A stretch of DNA of 49,188 nt, taken from contig JAQGDQ010000165.1 of assembly GCA_030141605.1 (NCBI GenBank), forward strand, positions 413,001 to 462,188, written 5' to 3'. Every line of letters starts with the position of its first letter. Within the stretch, counting starts at the first letter, position 1. The stretch comes from Tubiluchus corallicola (Eukaryota; Priapulida; Priapulimorpha; Priapulimorphida; Tubiluchidae). The notes below the pieces were generated by a model. That model saw only the letters and a program-made list of their open reading frames with translations. It did not search any database and was not told the origin of the DNA. Of the stretch, positions 12,401 through 44,068 are shown in pieces. The position numbers and the translations under genes are program-made.

Positions 12401-15400
12401 ATTGAGGTTAGGATTACTGTTTGGGTTAGGGTTGGGTTAGGATTAGGGTTGGGTTAGGGTTAGGGTTAGGGTTAGGGTTAGGGTTAGGGTTAGGGTTAGG
12501 ATTAGGGTTTGGGTTAGGGTTAGGGTTAGGATTAGTGGTTAGGATTAGGGTTAGGATTGAGGTTAGGATTAGTGTTTGGGTTAGGGTTGGGTTAGCATTA
12601 GTGTTTGGGTTAGGGTTAGGGTTAGGGTTAAGGTTAGGGTTAGGGTTGGGTTAGGATTAGGGTTAGGGTTAGGGTTGGGTTAGCATTAGTGTTTGGATTA
12701 GGGTTAGGGTTAGGATTGAGGTTAGGATTACTGTTTGGGTTAGGGTTGGGTTAGCATTAGTGTTTGGATTAGGGTTAGGGTTAGGATTAGTGTTTGGGTT
12801 AGGGTTGGGTTAGGATTACTGTTTGGGTTAGGGTTGGGTTAGCATTAGTGTTTGGATTAGGGTTAGGGTTAGGATTAGGGTTAGGATTAGGGTTTGGGTT
12901 AGGGTTGGGTTAGGGTTAGTGTTTGGATTAGGGTTAGGGTTAGGATTAGGATTAGGCTATTTAAATTGTGTGGGGAATTGTAAACTCCAATATTTGAATG
13001 TCGTATGTTTTTAAGAGCATATAATTCTTATATTTCATATTTTTTCTATACCAACAAAGTCATATTTTTATATACAAACAAATTGTATACATAAAATTGT
13101 TTTATTTGTATGTATAATAACTCTTTCACTTTTATCATCATCAAACAGAATGAGGGTGAAGAGAGAGAAAGAAAAAAGACGCATTTTCTCGCGCTGGACA
13201 AATGTTTACCTAAACGAAAGTTTTTGCAGGTACGCATTCCATGTTTCATACCAAAACAGACCAGTTTTGAAAAAAAGTTTATTTAAAATGAGTTTGATTT
13301 CAGTTATTAATGGTTGAAGATACTTTTTATTTAATCTTGATTTTATGGTGCAGAAAACCTTGACGAAGTCGATTTTCGTAGTTAATGAGCCTTTTTCCAG
13401 TTTCGTTGAGAGCACGCGCAATTGGTGTAGGTCAAAGGTCAAGTGTACCACAGCAACGCGTCTTAACTACAACCCTTACATGACATGTGGGTAAAGCAAA
13501 ACCGTCTGCTGCATCAGTTTAGTAACTTCAATTCTTTTACGTGGACTTTGCTTAATTATGCATTAGTCTGTGCATAGAGTGATTTACTAGCAGGATCTTG
13601 CTTGGCAACAAGAAAAAATGAACTAGGTAAGATTCTAGCTAGCAGTTAAAACTGTTAGTATTACAAAAGCATGGGCTGCAAAGCATCGTCAAATGTACAC
13701 AAATGCGATGTCTGTTACACTTAACCTTTGACCTTTCCACGATCATCATCAATCACTGAAACTGTGAAAAGGCTTGTTTATTGTTAATCTGATACGCACA
13801 GTTCTCCATTTTTTTGGTGTTAAAGCGTGTTTTTAGTAAAAATGAATGAATTGCCATTAAATTTTAGTTTACTGGTTGGTGCTGCACAAAACTTGCTTTC
13901 TCACAAGAAGCAACTCAAACCTCATTCAATTTAAATAAAAAAAACTTAATTGGTTATAAAATTACTTATCGATTAAAGTTGATCACACTGAAGTTTCTGA
14001 ATAAATGCAGTATTAATAGTTGTAATATATGTTTAAAGGCGTGTTCACACTATTGCATGTTCACATGATTATGTGTGTAGGTTGTAGACATCCCGTATGA
14101 AGACACGAGTCCTTTTAGTTTAAAGTATGATGTTGAATGGTTGTCAATTTTACGAAACACGAATCACTTGTTGAGCTTGAAGAAGAGTACCGTTTACATG
14201 CCCGGGCCGGGCTGTGCGGAGAGGTGAGTGGATAGATTACAGTAATTCCTCGTTTAACGACGCTAATACGTTCCGGCAAAATGTGACGTTAAGCGAAACG
14301 TCGTTAAACGAAGTCGAGACTTCCATAGAAAATAACGTGAAATAATTAAAATATGTTTCCGAGTCAAAATCAGTGCTGCTTAAATCACATAAATAAAACA
14401 CTTTATGAATTTTATTCGTATTTTTGCTGATTAATTTCTTTCTGTTTGCTTGAACCACCTGTCTTTATTACTAATATCTAGTTAGACCTGGGGGTTAAAA
14501 GGGGGATCGTTAAAAGGAGGGTTAAAAGGGGGATCGTTAACCACCGTGGCTATTTGTAGTTTTGAGGTCGAAAGCTGACATTCGTATGTGAAATAAAAAC
14601 ACGTGTAATATAACTTGCTATTAGATGTTCCTAATTTATATATAATTAGTTTTTATTTCCTGTTATTTTCTTTTGTATTCAAAGGGGAGGGTGTTATGAC
14701 GCTAAAGTTGTCGCTGGGGTGTTTTGGGGAGAGCCAACAACCGACATTGGCAGGTTTATCAGACTGTTTTTGTGGTTGCGATGTTTGTGTTAAACAGATG
14801 AAATCATTGGATGAAAACATGGTTTAACTTTGCAATCCGTATTTTACTCAAAATCATAGTCTCATAGTCAATCCACATTGGTTTAACTTTGCAATCCGTA
14901 TTTTACTCAAAATCATAGTCTCATAGTCAATCCACATTGGTTTAACTTTGCAATCCGTATTTTACTCAAAATCATAGTCTCATAGTCAATCCACATTGGT
15001 TTAACTTTGCAATCTGTATTTTACTCAAAATCATAGTCTCATAGTCAATCCACATTGGTTTAACTTTGCAATCTGTATTTTACTCAAAATCATAGTCTCA
15101 TAGTCAATCCACATTGGTTTAACTTTGCAATCTGTATTTTACTCAAAATCATAGTCTCATAGTCAATCCACATTGGTTTAACTGTGCAATCCGTATTTTA
15201 CTCAAAATCATAGTCTCATAGTCAATCCACATTGGTTTAACTTTGCAATCTGTATTTTACTCAAAATCATAGTCTCATAGTCAATCCACATTGGTTTAAC
15301 TTTGCAATCTGTATTTTACTCAAAATCATAGTCTCATAGTCAATCTACATATACAGGAAAATGGTAAACATAATCAACAGTAGTAAACAAAAGTTAAAGT

Positions 15401-16627
15401 AAATCCATCAGCCAATATATCATGGCACCTGAGTGAAAACGTTATTATAACCACACAACTGTTTAAGCCTATTGCTTGTCCTCTCATCTTGCTACCAAGT
15501 CAAGAGTAGTAGTTATTCACAGAGAAGCCCAGTAACTCAGTTCTATACAAACATATAGCAGTAGCAAGCACATACATATATTGGAAACTTCAAAGTGTAC
15601 AGACAGATGTCAGCACTGACTTAGTGGTAGTGAAAAACAAAAATTTAAAACTACAAATCAAAATTATTAATAAACTGTAAATTAAATGCTCGCATCTGCG
15701 ACAGAGGGGGTACAGAATAACAGTTTCTCGGGGTTTAATGTGCAACTTCCCTTACTAATTATATGTATCTAGTTTATTATTAATGTTGATTTTTTTGTGC
15801 ATTTACGCAGGGGCGGTGAGAAATCAAGGATTCCATGAGGGGGTCAATGATGTAAAACGTTTGGGGAACCCCTGATCTCAGATTGGGGAGCCCCTGATCT
15901 CAGATTGGGGAACCCCTGATCTCAGATTGGGGAGCCCCTGATCTCAGATTGGGGAACCCCTGATCTCAGATTGGGGAACTCAGATTGGGAGCCCCTGCCT
16001 CAGATGATTAAATTTGTTTCAAATTTTTGCAGGTGGAATTTCACACCAACCGAAGAGGAGTTGAAAGTGGTAATTAGATTATTTTCCAGTGGACTGGAAA
16101 TTCCCAGTAACTTTCAACAGACTGTCCCCCCGTTTTCTAACTACGATCCGAAAAAAGCGCCCCCTGCCGCGTGTTTGGTGAATCCGCAGACTACGGCATT
16201 GTGTGTAAGACTTGGTTTGACTGATCCTCATAGTGTTTTTACTGGCGTTCAGACTGAAGGTAGTGTGAACAGAGCCGCAAACGAGCCGAGAAATCCTGAC
16301 GAAATCGATGTGACCCTGGTCAGTGCGACGGACGATACGTTCGCTTCGACCAGTCAAGATGAGAGCTTTGTCGATTTCTCTCATGCGACCTCGGACAGTT
16401 CCGTATTCGAACCGCTCAACAGCTCTAGTGATTTTGTACCGCCGCAGTTCTTGCCGCGCGAACACGGAAGCTCGCTGGAGTCGAGCTACGAACAGGAATC
16501 GAAGGGCGGCGACTGCACGTCGGAATCCGAGAAACGGTTGAGCGGAGACGCGGAATACGTGGAATCTCCGGCGAGGAAATTTAAGAGAAGGAATGCTGCT
16601 GTTTATCAAAACGAGGACAGTTCTTAG
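3328..16627 (+). CDS. DBR1: DBR1, RNA lariat-debranching enzyme (gene span; join of seven coding exons, N-terminal exon not found)
   Basis: Join 3328-3434, 4617-4741, 7108-7274, 10518-10742, 13149-13229, 14081-14223, 16033-16627. All introns are GT-AG and phases chain without a break (0, 2, 1, 0, 0, 0, 2), giving 480 residues plus stop; animal DBR1 is about 540. DBR1 is a nuclear metallophosphoesterase that cleaves the 2'-5' bond of excised intron lariats. Diagnostic segments occur in order: [95 protein letters not shown], and a basic C-terminus [10 protein letters not shown]. The first ~35 residues, with the GC.HG metal-binding motif, are missing: exon 3328 begins in phase 0 directly after a TTAG acceptor, and no suitable upstream exon was seen. 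The gene is either intact with an unseen or upstream exon, or truncated. Confidence 0.93.
3541..4023 (+). mobile_element. hAT-type transposon fragment rich in GGGCCGC motifs
   Basis: It begins CAGGGGTGTGCAAA, a typical hAT terminus, and contains CCGGGCCACATTAAA and near the right side GCGGGCCGCAC and GGCGGGCCGCAAGTGGCCC. This GGGCCGCA pattern is well known at the ends of non-autonomous hAT elements. The right terminus appears cut off by the next repeat. No transposase reading frame remains. Confidence 0.6.
4024..4430 (+). repeat. Dispersed repeat family R3, copy 1
   Basis: It aligns with 37145-37530: shared segments include TACCGTGATAAGCAT, TTCATCTGTGACRT, TTTTCGTGACATCAC, ACAAACTGTGGTTAGTTTGT and ACTTTTATAGGCAAGA. 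A partial inverted copy lies at 41120-41352. No coding frame is seen. The conserved TGACATCA/TGACGT blocks may be part of a MITE of unknown type. Confidence 0.7.
4617..4741 (+). CDS. DBR1: DBR1 exon encoding GGNHEASN and [14 protein letters not shown]
   Basis: Acceptor TTTACAG ends at 4616 and donor GTACAA starts at 4742. The exon reads [20 protein letters not shown] and continues through [20 protein letters not shown]. The GNHE motif is the metal- and phosphate-binding signature of metallophosphoesterases, and the PYGGW stretch is typical of DBR1. The exon ends one base into a glycine codon. Confidence 0.95.
5101..5240. repeat. Tandem repeat of TAGTACTATTATTACTTAA (19 bp)
   Basis: Six to seven near-identical 19-base units built around the palindrome AATAGTACTATT run into an ATT-rich end. 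The array borders the ATT tail of the minus-strand tRNA-SINE and may have grown from it. Confidence 0.8.
5284..5630. repeat. Direct duplication, two copies of 173 bp
   Basis: ATTGTACATTGTAGTTAGG starts at 5284 and again at 5457, and the two copies stay almost identical over the full 173 bases (for example GTGCTGCCATCTATGTGC and GGTCCAGTGAGTACATACAC in each). It lies within the 3' half of SINE copy A. Confidence 0.85.
5913..6304 (+). mobile_element. hAT-type MITE (392 bp) with exact 8-bp target site duplication
   Basis: The terminal inverted repeats are TAGGGGTGAAC on the left and GGTCACCCCTA on the right. CATAACAG flanks both sides (5905-5912 and 6305-6312). The tRNA-SINE copy at 42878 contains the uninterrupted reverse-complement site CTGTTATG, so the insertion point is confirmed by an empty site. 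Subterminal TTCGAATTCG repeats occur near both ends. No transposase frame is present, so the element is non-autonomous. Confidence 0.9.
6699..7080 (+). mobile_element. 385-bp MITE family M1, copy 1
   Basis: It starts ATAAGCCCTTTTGCAGTTTC and ends GGAACTGCGAAAAGGCTTAT, inverted ends of about 18 bases. Internal landmarks shared by all copies are TGTAGGTCAAAGGTCAAGTG, CTTGCTTGGGAACAAGA and CACGATCATCATCAATCGCT. It sits just 27 bases before DBR1 exon 7108. Confidence 0.85.
7108..7274 (+). CDS. DBR1: DBR1 exon encoding [20 protein letters not shown]
   Basis: Acceptor TGTTTAG ends at 7107 and donor GTAAAA starts at 7275. It reads [20 protein letters not shown], then [20 protein letters not shown] and [16 protein letters not shown], all close to the DBR1 core. 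It ends in phase 0 and is followed 60 bases later by the 72-bp minisatellite. Confidence 0.95.
7330..8190 (+). repeat. 72-bp minisatellite in a DBR1 intron (about 12 units)
   Basis: Units of 72 bases (AGTATGTTGGGTTTATTTTA and CTGTTATCACTTAAACTG are landmarks) are over 90% alike. Because 72 is a multiple of three, one frame stays open over many units and would read [19 protein letters not shown] per unit, but a one-base loss near 7590 shifts it. This is an array by-product and not a gene. Confidence 0.9.
8200..8880. other. DBR1 intron, no recognised feature
   Basis: Unique-looking AT-rich intron sequence. No exon-like frame, RNA gene or repeat was recognised here. Confidence 0.5.
8884..9285. 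mobile_element. Possible MITE with imperfect inverted ends (CCACCTGCTGG / CCAGCAGGCGG)
   Basis: AGTGCCACCTGCTGG at the left and CCAGCAGGCGGAAGCACT at the right are imperfect inverted repeats about 400 bases apart. The interior is AT-rich with no coding frame. Only one copy was seen in the window, so the call is tentative. Confidence 0.4.
9290..10120. other. DBR1 intron, with a locally GC-richer block at 9860-9970
   Basis: No coding exon was recognised. The block around 9860-9970 (CCGGGGTTCCTCCCTGGTGC, then GACCCCCCAGACCTCC) is much richer in G+C than its surroundings and is probably inserted repeat material of unknown type. Confidence 0.4.
10127..10505 (-). mobile_element. MITE family M1, copy 2 (minus orientation)
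   Basis: The plus strand shows the family reversed: TATGCCCTTTCACAGTTCCA, GCGATTGATGATGATCATGA, CTTGTTCCCAAGCAAGAT and CACTTGACCTTTGACCTACA. It ends about a dozen bases before DBR1 exon 10518, so the polypyrimidine/branch region of that exon borders the transposon. Confidence 0.8.
10518..10742 (+). CDS. DBR1: DBR1 exon encoding [13 protein letters not shown] and [10 protein letters not shown]
   Basis: I place the acceptor at CTAG (10514-10517), giving [16 protein letters not shown] in phase 0, in line with the upstream exon. The alternative CAG at 10524 would break the phase. Histidine metal ligands are visible in SHDWP and AHLHVKF. The exon ends VEFE before donor GTAAAC (10743). Inside, [12 protein letters not shown] and [11 protein letters not shown] are family-typical. 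Confidence 0.93.
10999..11084. repeat. Direct duplication, two copies of about 42 bp
   Basis: TCACTTTGTTTACATCATTA followed by CATCAGTGTAACCAAGCAGC occurs twice in direct succession. Confidence 0.85.
11345..11832. repeat. 19-20 bp minisatellite TGTCATGCTGTCTTATG(T)
   Basis: About 25 units alternate TTATGTTG and TTATGTG spacers. Three overlapping frames stay open only because of the repeat periodicity; cysteine/leucine-rich translations here are not proteins. Confidence 0.9.
11883..12985 (+). repeat. Telomere-like (TTAGGG) degenerate array inside perfect 18-bp inverted repeats
   Basis: Variants of TTAGGG (with TTAGGA, TTTGGG, TTGGG and GTTAGCATTAGTG interspersions) fill 11930-12955, including a pure run near 12445-12505. 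GTTTACAATTCCCCACAC (11883-11900) and its exact reverse complement (12968-12985) bracket the array. This suggests a mobile unit carrying a telomere-like satellite and not a former chromosome end. Confidence 0.85.
13149..13229 (+). CDS. DBR1: DBR1 exon encoding [15 protein letters not shown] (27 codons)
   Basis: A short 81-base exon lies between acceptor AAACAG (13143-13148) and donor GTACGC (13230). It reads [20 protein letters not shown] and then PKRKFLQ. The [13 protein letters not shown] block is highly conserved in DBR1 and fills the gap between neighbouring exons in frame. Confidence 0.92.
13387..13785 (+). mobile_element. MITE family M1, copy 3
   Basis: It starts TGAGCCTTTTTCCAGTTTCG and ends CTGTGAAAAGGCTTG, with the shared GTAGGTCAAAGGTCAAGTGT and CACGATCATCATCAATCACT landmarks. 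It lies in the DBR1 intron after exon 13149. Confidence 0.85.
14081..14223 (+). CDS. DBR1: DBR1 exon encoding [20 protein letters not shown]
   Basis: Acceptor TGTGTAG ends at 14080 and donor GTGAGT starts at 14224. It reads [20 protein letters not shown], then [20 protein letters not shown] and PGPGCAE, and ends two bases into an arginine codon. It matches the DBR1 region with Y[DE][IV]EWL followed by LR.T. A pogo-type transposon end begins only 16 bases after the exon. Confidence 0.9.
14240..14345 (+). mobile_element. pogo/Tigger-type transposon terminus
   Basis: TA followed by CAGTAATTCCTCGTTTAACG and CTAATACGTTCCGG fits the termini of pogo-superfamily elements (TA target, CAGT start). Next, CGTTTAACGACG (14251-14262) and CGTCGTTAAACG (14299-14310) form a hairpin. 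The other end was not located with confidence; a GGGGGTTAAAAGGGGGATCG duplication lies at 14490-14540. Confidence 0.55.
14820..15350. repeat. 59-bp minisatellite, nine units
   Basis: Each unit contains TTTAACTTTGCAATCYGTAT, TTTACTCAAAATCATAGTC and TCATAGTCAATCCACATTGG, and units are nearly identical. It lies in the last DBR1 intron. Confidence 0.92.
15351..15860. other. Last DBR1 intron, no recognised feature
   Basis: AT-rich sequence without a supported exon. ATACAGGAAAATGGTAAACA near 15353 resembles 28149, so part of it is probably a dispersed repeat. Confidence 0.4.
15863..16003. repeat. 22-bp minisatellite GGGGARCCCCTGATCTCAGATT
   Basis: About six units of GGGGARCCCC plus TGATCTCAGATT end 30 bases before the acceptor of the last DBR1 exon. 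Each unit holds the short palindrome GGGG-N2-CCCC, so the RNA could fold into serial hairpins next to the splice site. Confidence 0.85.
16033..16627 (+). CDS. DBR1: DBR1 last coding exon, C-terminal domain
   Basis: Acceptor TTTTTGCAG ends at 16032; stop TAG is at 16625-16627. It reads [20 protein letters not shown], then a YDPKKAPP and [18 protein letters not shown] block typical of the DBR1 C-terminal domain, then about 100 acidic, serine-rich and probably disordered residues ending [16 protein letters not shown]. The basic end resembles the nuclear-localisation tail of other DBR1 proteins. The final six codons begin a segment repeated inverted at 30893. Confidence 0.95.
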
Positions 16628-17900
16628 CCTTTAGACAAACGACTTTGTAATTTTGGCTCGATTGTTTTTAGCTCTTTCAGTTTTTAAACAAAGTTCACAC
16701 TGTGCTTCATTTAGTTACCTATATAACTGTTTATCGATATACTACGTGAGAATAGGTATGTTTGTGTAAGTAGTATAGGTATGTTACCATGCTATGTTCC
16801 GCTTTTTAACTTAAACTTGGTATTTTTTATTGTAAACGAATTTTAATCGAGAAAAAGGTGCACAGATTTGCAGAATTTAATTTAAGAGTATTCAAGTATA
16901 AGCCTCATGATAATCTATCATGTTTAATTGTTTTAAAGCTTGTGGTTCTCTTGTGTGTGTTGGCCTGGTTCTATGGTAGTAGCTGTTAATGACATGTAAG
17001 GAACATTAATATGGTAAACTAGGTGTGACTCGAACACCTCGGGACCAGAAAATTTGTTTGAGTTCTGCGAGGGTACGAGTTAGACAATGTTCGTAAGAAA
17101 ACAAGATTGAGTCACTCATCAATGTCAGACAATGCACTAGTAACACTACAGACTATGAAAATGACAAACTGAGCCTTTAATTTAGTATATTTGAATATAG
17201 TACACATACAAAACAAACTGAACTGCATACTGGGCGCAAATATGTCTGGAAAAGTTGCGTTTGGCAAAACGGGTGTAAAAATTGAAAATTACGAACCATT
17301 TATTAAATTTGGGCAAATTTGACAATTGTCACATTTTGTGTTTGATTCTTGGCGTACAGTATCTTATAATTATAATAATTATTATTATGTCAGGTAGTAA
17401 ATGTATTAAAGGTGATAGTTGTAGTCGAATTATTTCAATATAAAAGAAAAAATGTTCACAAAAAACTCTTAAATTAAAGAAAAAAATGCGACATTTCAAC
17501 CAAGTTTTTCGTGTTTTTCTGTTTTTCCATTGTGGGATTTTTTTATTAATACAGTATACTACGTTTGACTCGAACACCTCGGAACTGAAAAAATTTGTTT
17601 GAATTATGCGAGGGTACGAGTTAGACAATGTTCGTAAGAAAACAAGATTGAGTCGCTCATCAACGTTGAACAATGCACTAGTAACACTACAGCCTGTGAA
17701 AATGTCTTACTGATCCTTTAATCAAATATCAATTTTTATGAATAATGAAAAATAAAATGACTGGTCCACCTCTATTGTAGTCTGAGTAGCATGGTTAATA
17801 GAATTCAGCAGTAATAACACTGTGATCTACATTAAACCACGTTTGTTAAGCCATGCTGTGTTCAGCATTCTGCTAAGGTAATACAAGAAATCTTAGCATG
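16605..17900 (+). repeat. Inverted repeat, arm 1: DBR1 3' end and downstream flank
   Basis: Starting at TATCAAAACGAGGACAGTTC in the last DBR1 codons, this arm matches the reverse complement of 30893 down to about 29820. Shared landmarks in order: TTTTTAAACAAAGTTCACAC, CATGCTATGTTCCGCTTTTT, GTAGCTGTTAATGACATGTA, ACTCGAACACCTCGGG, TGACTGGTCCACCTCTATT and GTAATACAAGAAATCTTAGC. The unit with ACTCGAACACCTCGG occurs again at about 17560-17700, so the arm also holds an internal duplication. Candidate poly(A) signals in this arm (AATAAA near 17753) would place much of it in the DBR1 3' UTR. Confidence 0.85.
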
Positions 17901-19149
17901 GTTAATAGAATTTAACAATAATAATATTGTGATCTACATTAAACTACGTTTGTTAAGCCACGTTGAGTGCAGCGTTCAGAATTGTACCACGAATTCGGTT
18001 CAAGATATGCAATAATTTGAGTTACACGATATTTGTTAAAGGGGAAATCCCATTCCACGAGAACTGTTCGAGATACGCAAGAATTTGAGTTATACCAGTC
18101 CGAGTTATACGTGGTAGGTTTCAAGGTTTCAAGAGTTTATTCATGGGTTAAACATATCTATTCTTGTTAATTATCTCCATGTTGATTCCTTTTTAGTAAC
18201 TAGGTTGTTTAAAAGTAATGCACGGGTGAGTTTAACGTCGTACAAATGATTCTTGTGATTTTCTAATGCACTATGGAAGCCTTTTTATGAGTGTATATGT
18301 GAAAACACTTTATATTTTTGTACCTGATAACAAACTACCTTTGAAAATACCTGAAATGTTATTACTATATTCATGTATATTTGTTAAAACCTTAAAGATT
18401 TTATGCACAAACTACTTGTGGTGGGCAAGATAATGGATAAATTGTTAGATTGGATAATGGTTTAATCACTACAGCTGCTTATCAGTGATGCAGACCAGAC
18501 ATAGTTTTGTACGACAGCATTGCTGTTAAGCCTAACGTTTAGCTGTTTCAATGCTGTCTGTCTTGTTGCTATGCATAAATTAATGATGGTTGCTATTGGT
18601 AGCTTATGCACTTGCTATAATAATCTATAAGTGCTGTTGAAGAAACAGGCAGTTTTTGGCTATTGCAATTATGTATGTTTGACACTGTAGTTTTACAGAA
18701 GATTGAAAGGGCTATTTTCATTTACAAGTGAGTATATTTAGACATACTAGCAAACAGTTTAAGTAATTTCTGGTAGCCAATTAGCACTTCAATCTTAAAT
18801 ACGGGTTATTGAATCGATAAACGTTCATGAAGCTCAAAGAGACTATGTGGCATTTAGAGATGAAATACCGGTCTTAAGTTAGTAATAGCTTTGTACTCAA
18901 AAATTTGTCGTATTTCAATGTAAATACAATAGAGAATTCAGTGCTATGCAAAATTTTTCTTAGTTTAATGTGTAAATTTCGTGTTGCATTAAATATATTT
19001 GACCGGTTTGCACTTTAGGTATAATTGAACAACGGTTGCAATACCTGTAGGCTGGTATCTTTGCTTTAACTTTTACGTAGTAATAAAGCTCATAGTACAA
19101 TAGGTTAAATTTGTAAGTAATTTTACCCAGTACACTGCTGTTGTGTTTA
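17900..19149. other. Intergenic DNA between DBR1 and the PLAT gene
   Basis: 17894-17990 partly duplicates 17790-17870 (AGCATGGTTAATAGAATTYA and GATCTACATTAAAC). From 18000 to 18120, diverged units with GAATTTGAGTTATACCAGTC resemble pogo-type terminal DNA. The rest is AT-rich with no supported gene. Confidence 0.45.
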
Positions 19150-19157
19150 TTAGTTAA

Positions 19158-19540
19158 TAAGCCTTTTCACAGTTTCGTTGTGCACAGGCGCATTTGTTGT
19201 AGGTGAAATGTTAAGTGTACCACAGCAGCGCATCTTAACTACAACCTACTGACATGTTGCTAGAGCAAAGCCATCTGCTGCATCAGTTCAGTCTCTTCAA
19301 TTGTTTTACGTGGACTTTACTTAATTAGCATTAGCCAGTGCATAGAGGGATTTACTAGCAGGATCTTGCTTGGGAACAAGACAAAATGCACTAGGGAAGG
19401 TTCTAGCTGTTAAAACTGTTACTATTACAATAGCTTGGGGTCCGAGGTGTTGTCAAGTGTACACAAATGCGTTGTCTGGTACACTTAACCTTTGACCCTT
19501 TCACGATCATCATCAATCGCTGGAACTGTGAAAAGGCTTA
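19158..19540 (+). mobile_element. MITE family M1, copy 4 (383 bp, best preserved)
   Basis: TAAGCCTTTTCACAG at the left is the exact reverse complement of CTGTGAAAAGGCTTA at the right. TTAGTTAA flanks both sides (19150-19157 and 19541-19548), which fits an 8-bp target duplication of hAT type; a TA duplication cannot be excluded because of the shared sequence. No transposase frame is present. Confidence 0.88.
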
Positions 19541-19799
19541 TTAGTTAAAAACCCTAAACATGAAATTCAGTTTCTGATTTCTTTGTCATAAATTTTGTTT
19601 TTACGTTTATTCAACGAGACTCGAAAGTTCCCTCTTCAACTAAAGTATATTCTTGGCAATAATCACAATAACATTTTGATAATTTAATGACGTTTTTTAC
19701 TTAAAGACCATTTTAGATAAACGAAATAAACCAGAACTTTTAGATAGCATTAAGTTTTAGGATAACTACTAAAAATCATAAGACAGTGGTACTTTCAAA

Positions 19800-20345
19800 C
19801 TGGTGAATTAATGTCGTTGCTAAACAAGGTCCTTGTTAATGTCTGCTAGTTTTTAATGTTCAAGTGTCTAAATCACTCAAAACTAGTTGTTAATGTCTGC
19901 TAGTTTTTTTATGTTAAAGTGTCTAAATCACTCAAAACTAACTGTTAATGTCCTTGTTAATGTCTGCTAGTTTTTATGTTCAAGTGTCTAAATCACTCAA
20001 AACTAACTGTTAAATGTCCTTGTTAATGTCTGCTAGTTTTTTATGTTCAAGTGTCTAAATCACTCAAAACTAACTGTTAAATGTTCTTGTTAATGTCTAC
20101 TAGTTTTTATGTTCAAGTGTCTAAATCACTCAAAAATACCTGTTAATGTCCTTGTTAATGTCTGCTAGTTTTTTTTATGTTCAAGCGTATAAATCACTCA
20201 AAACTAGTTCTTAATGTCCTTGTTAATGTCTACTAGTTTTTTGTGTTCAAGTGTCTAAATCACTCAAAACTAACTGTTAAATGTCCTTGTTAATGTCTGC
20301 TAGTTTTTTGTGTTCAAGTGTCTAAATCACTCAAAACTAATCGTT
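19800..20345. repeat. Minisatellite of about 66 bp, nine units
   Basis: Units contain TTAATGTCTGCTAGTTTTT, ATGTTCAAGTGTCTAAATCA and CTCAAAACTAACTGTTAAAT. Unit length varies by a few bases. Confidence 0.9.
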
Positions 20346-21639
20346 GGAAATGTGTGGAATAATGAAAAATGACTAACACGAGCAAGCGATATATAAACAA
20401 TAACAGAGAAGCATGCTTTGGTTGCAACATTGGCAACAAAGTACCCCACGACAACTTTCCAAGGATAAACAATAATGTTGACGTTTGTGTAACAATACCA
20501 TAGATATGGTTTGTGTAGATCAAAGATCTTGGTGATTGCTTAGGAGTGTTCTGCATCCTAGACTGTCATGCTGTCCTGATCTTTGTTTAAGTTCCTAATT
20601 AGTTTAATAAATACTACTTTATTATGCACGCATTTGTCCAATTGCTGATATAATTCTAGCATGTAACAGTTTGTATCTCATGCAACATTTAGGAATTTAG
20701 AAAATATGTAACTTGCAAATTGCTACAAAAAGCATCGTAGCACGAATAAGTACTAAAAACGGTTTTTTACCTAGAATTGACCTTAGCCTGGTAATTTAGC
20801 TAAATTTAAGCAACATATTTTATCAGTATACATTTAGATAATCTGTTAATTATCATAAGATTGGTTAGTTTTTCTAATATTTTCCAGGTAAAAAGTGACA
20901 TGCTTAGATTTGCATCTGTAAAGTGGCTTCAACTTACTGTGCTTTTAGATCATTCTAATTATCATTAACTTTAAACTTTGCTCATTACTTTTAAGAAACT
21001 TTGCTGGCCATAATTACAAACTTATGAAAGTAAGCAAGTTTATTAGTTTATCACCATTTTTATTATATCATAATACATTACTATCTGATTTATAATTCGG
21101 TATTGTATGCAATAATATTACAAAGTGCAAAAGTAATTATTGATTAGTGGTGAAAGGTGGCGAAAGAACTATGAGTTATTGAGGTCAGCCACCCTTTCAG
21201 AATTGTTACTAATATAATTAATTAATGCCCATGTACCAGGTAATTAAAAATGATCAGATTTTGCATTTAAGACGATTGTTGATTGAATTACGATACAGAA
21301 GTGTTAGTGTCTAATAGAATCATATCATCATACGCCCATCACGTCTATTGTAGACATTGGGCAGGCAGAATTCTAAAATAAAAGAAATCTGCTTTCAGAC
21401 AGGTAAACGCAGCAGTAATCCAGCAAGAAACTAGACACTGCTACGCCAGTGGCTCAAAAGTAGAAGAGACAAACGCGACTATCTTTAAATATTAAGTTAA
21501 ACTTGAATTATTTTATTTATTAAGATTAGGACTTAGCACCAAAGAAAAAATAATAAATTTGTCGCTTGTAACAAGCATTAATTACAAAATTGAGTATGTT
21601 ACAAACTTCTTGTTTTCTTTGATATAGATTTAATTGAAA
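20346..21639. other. Upstream region of the PLAT gene, no coding exon recognised
   Basis: No supported exon or repeat. A slightly GC-richer block lies at 21320-21490. TTTTCTTTGATATAG before 21628 looks like an acceptor, so the start codon exon may be preceded by an untranslated exon in this region or upstream. I could not identify a promoter. Confidence 0.4.
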
Positions 21640-43963
<22,324 letters not shown>

Positions 43964-44068
43964 GTAATGTATGAATTCGTTGTCAATTATGTCATTAGTA
44001 CCTGTGCATTCGTTAATATTTATTTGTCAAAATAAGGTAACAAATTACATTAATTATATAATGAATTA

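Noticed and set aside
11930-12955. Chromosome end (true telomere)
   Set aside because: Degenerate, internal, flanked by inverted repeats, with DBR1 exons on both sides.
14820-15350. CRISPR array
   Set aside because: Direct repeats of 59 bp have no unique spacers between units; animal genome context.
16079-16609. 176-residue minus-strand frame
   Set aside because: Shadow of the last DBR1 exon.
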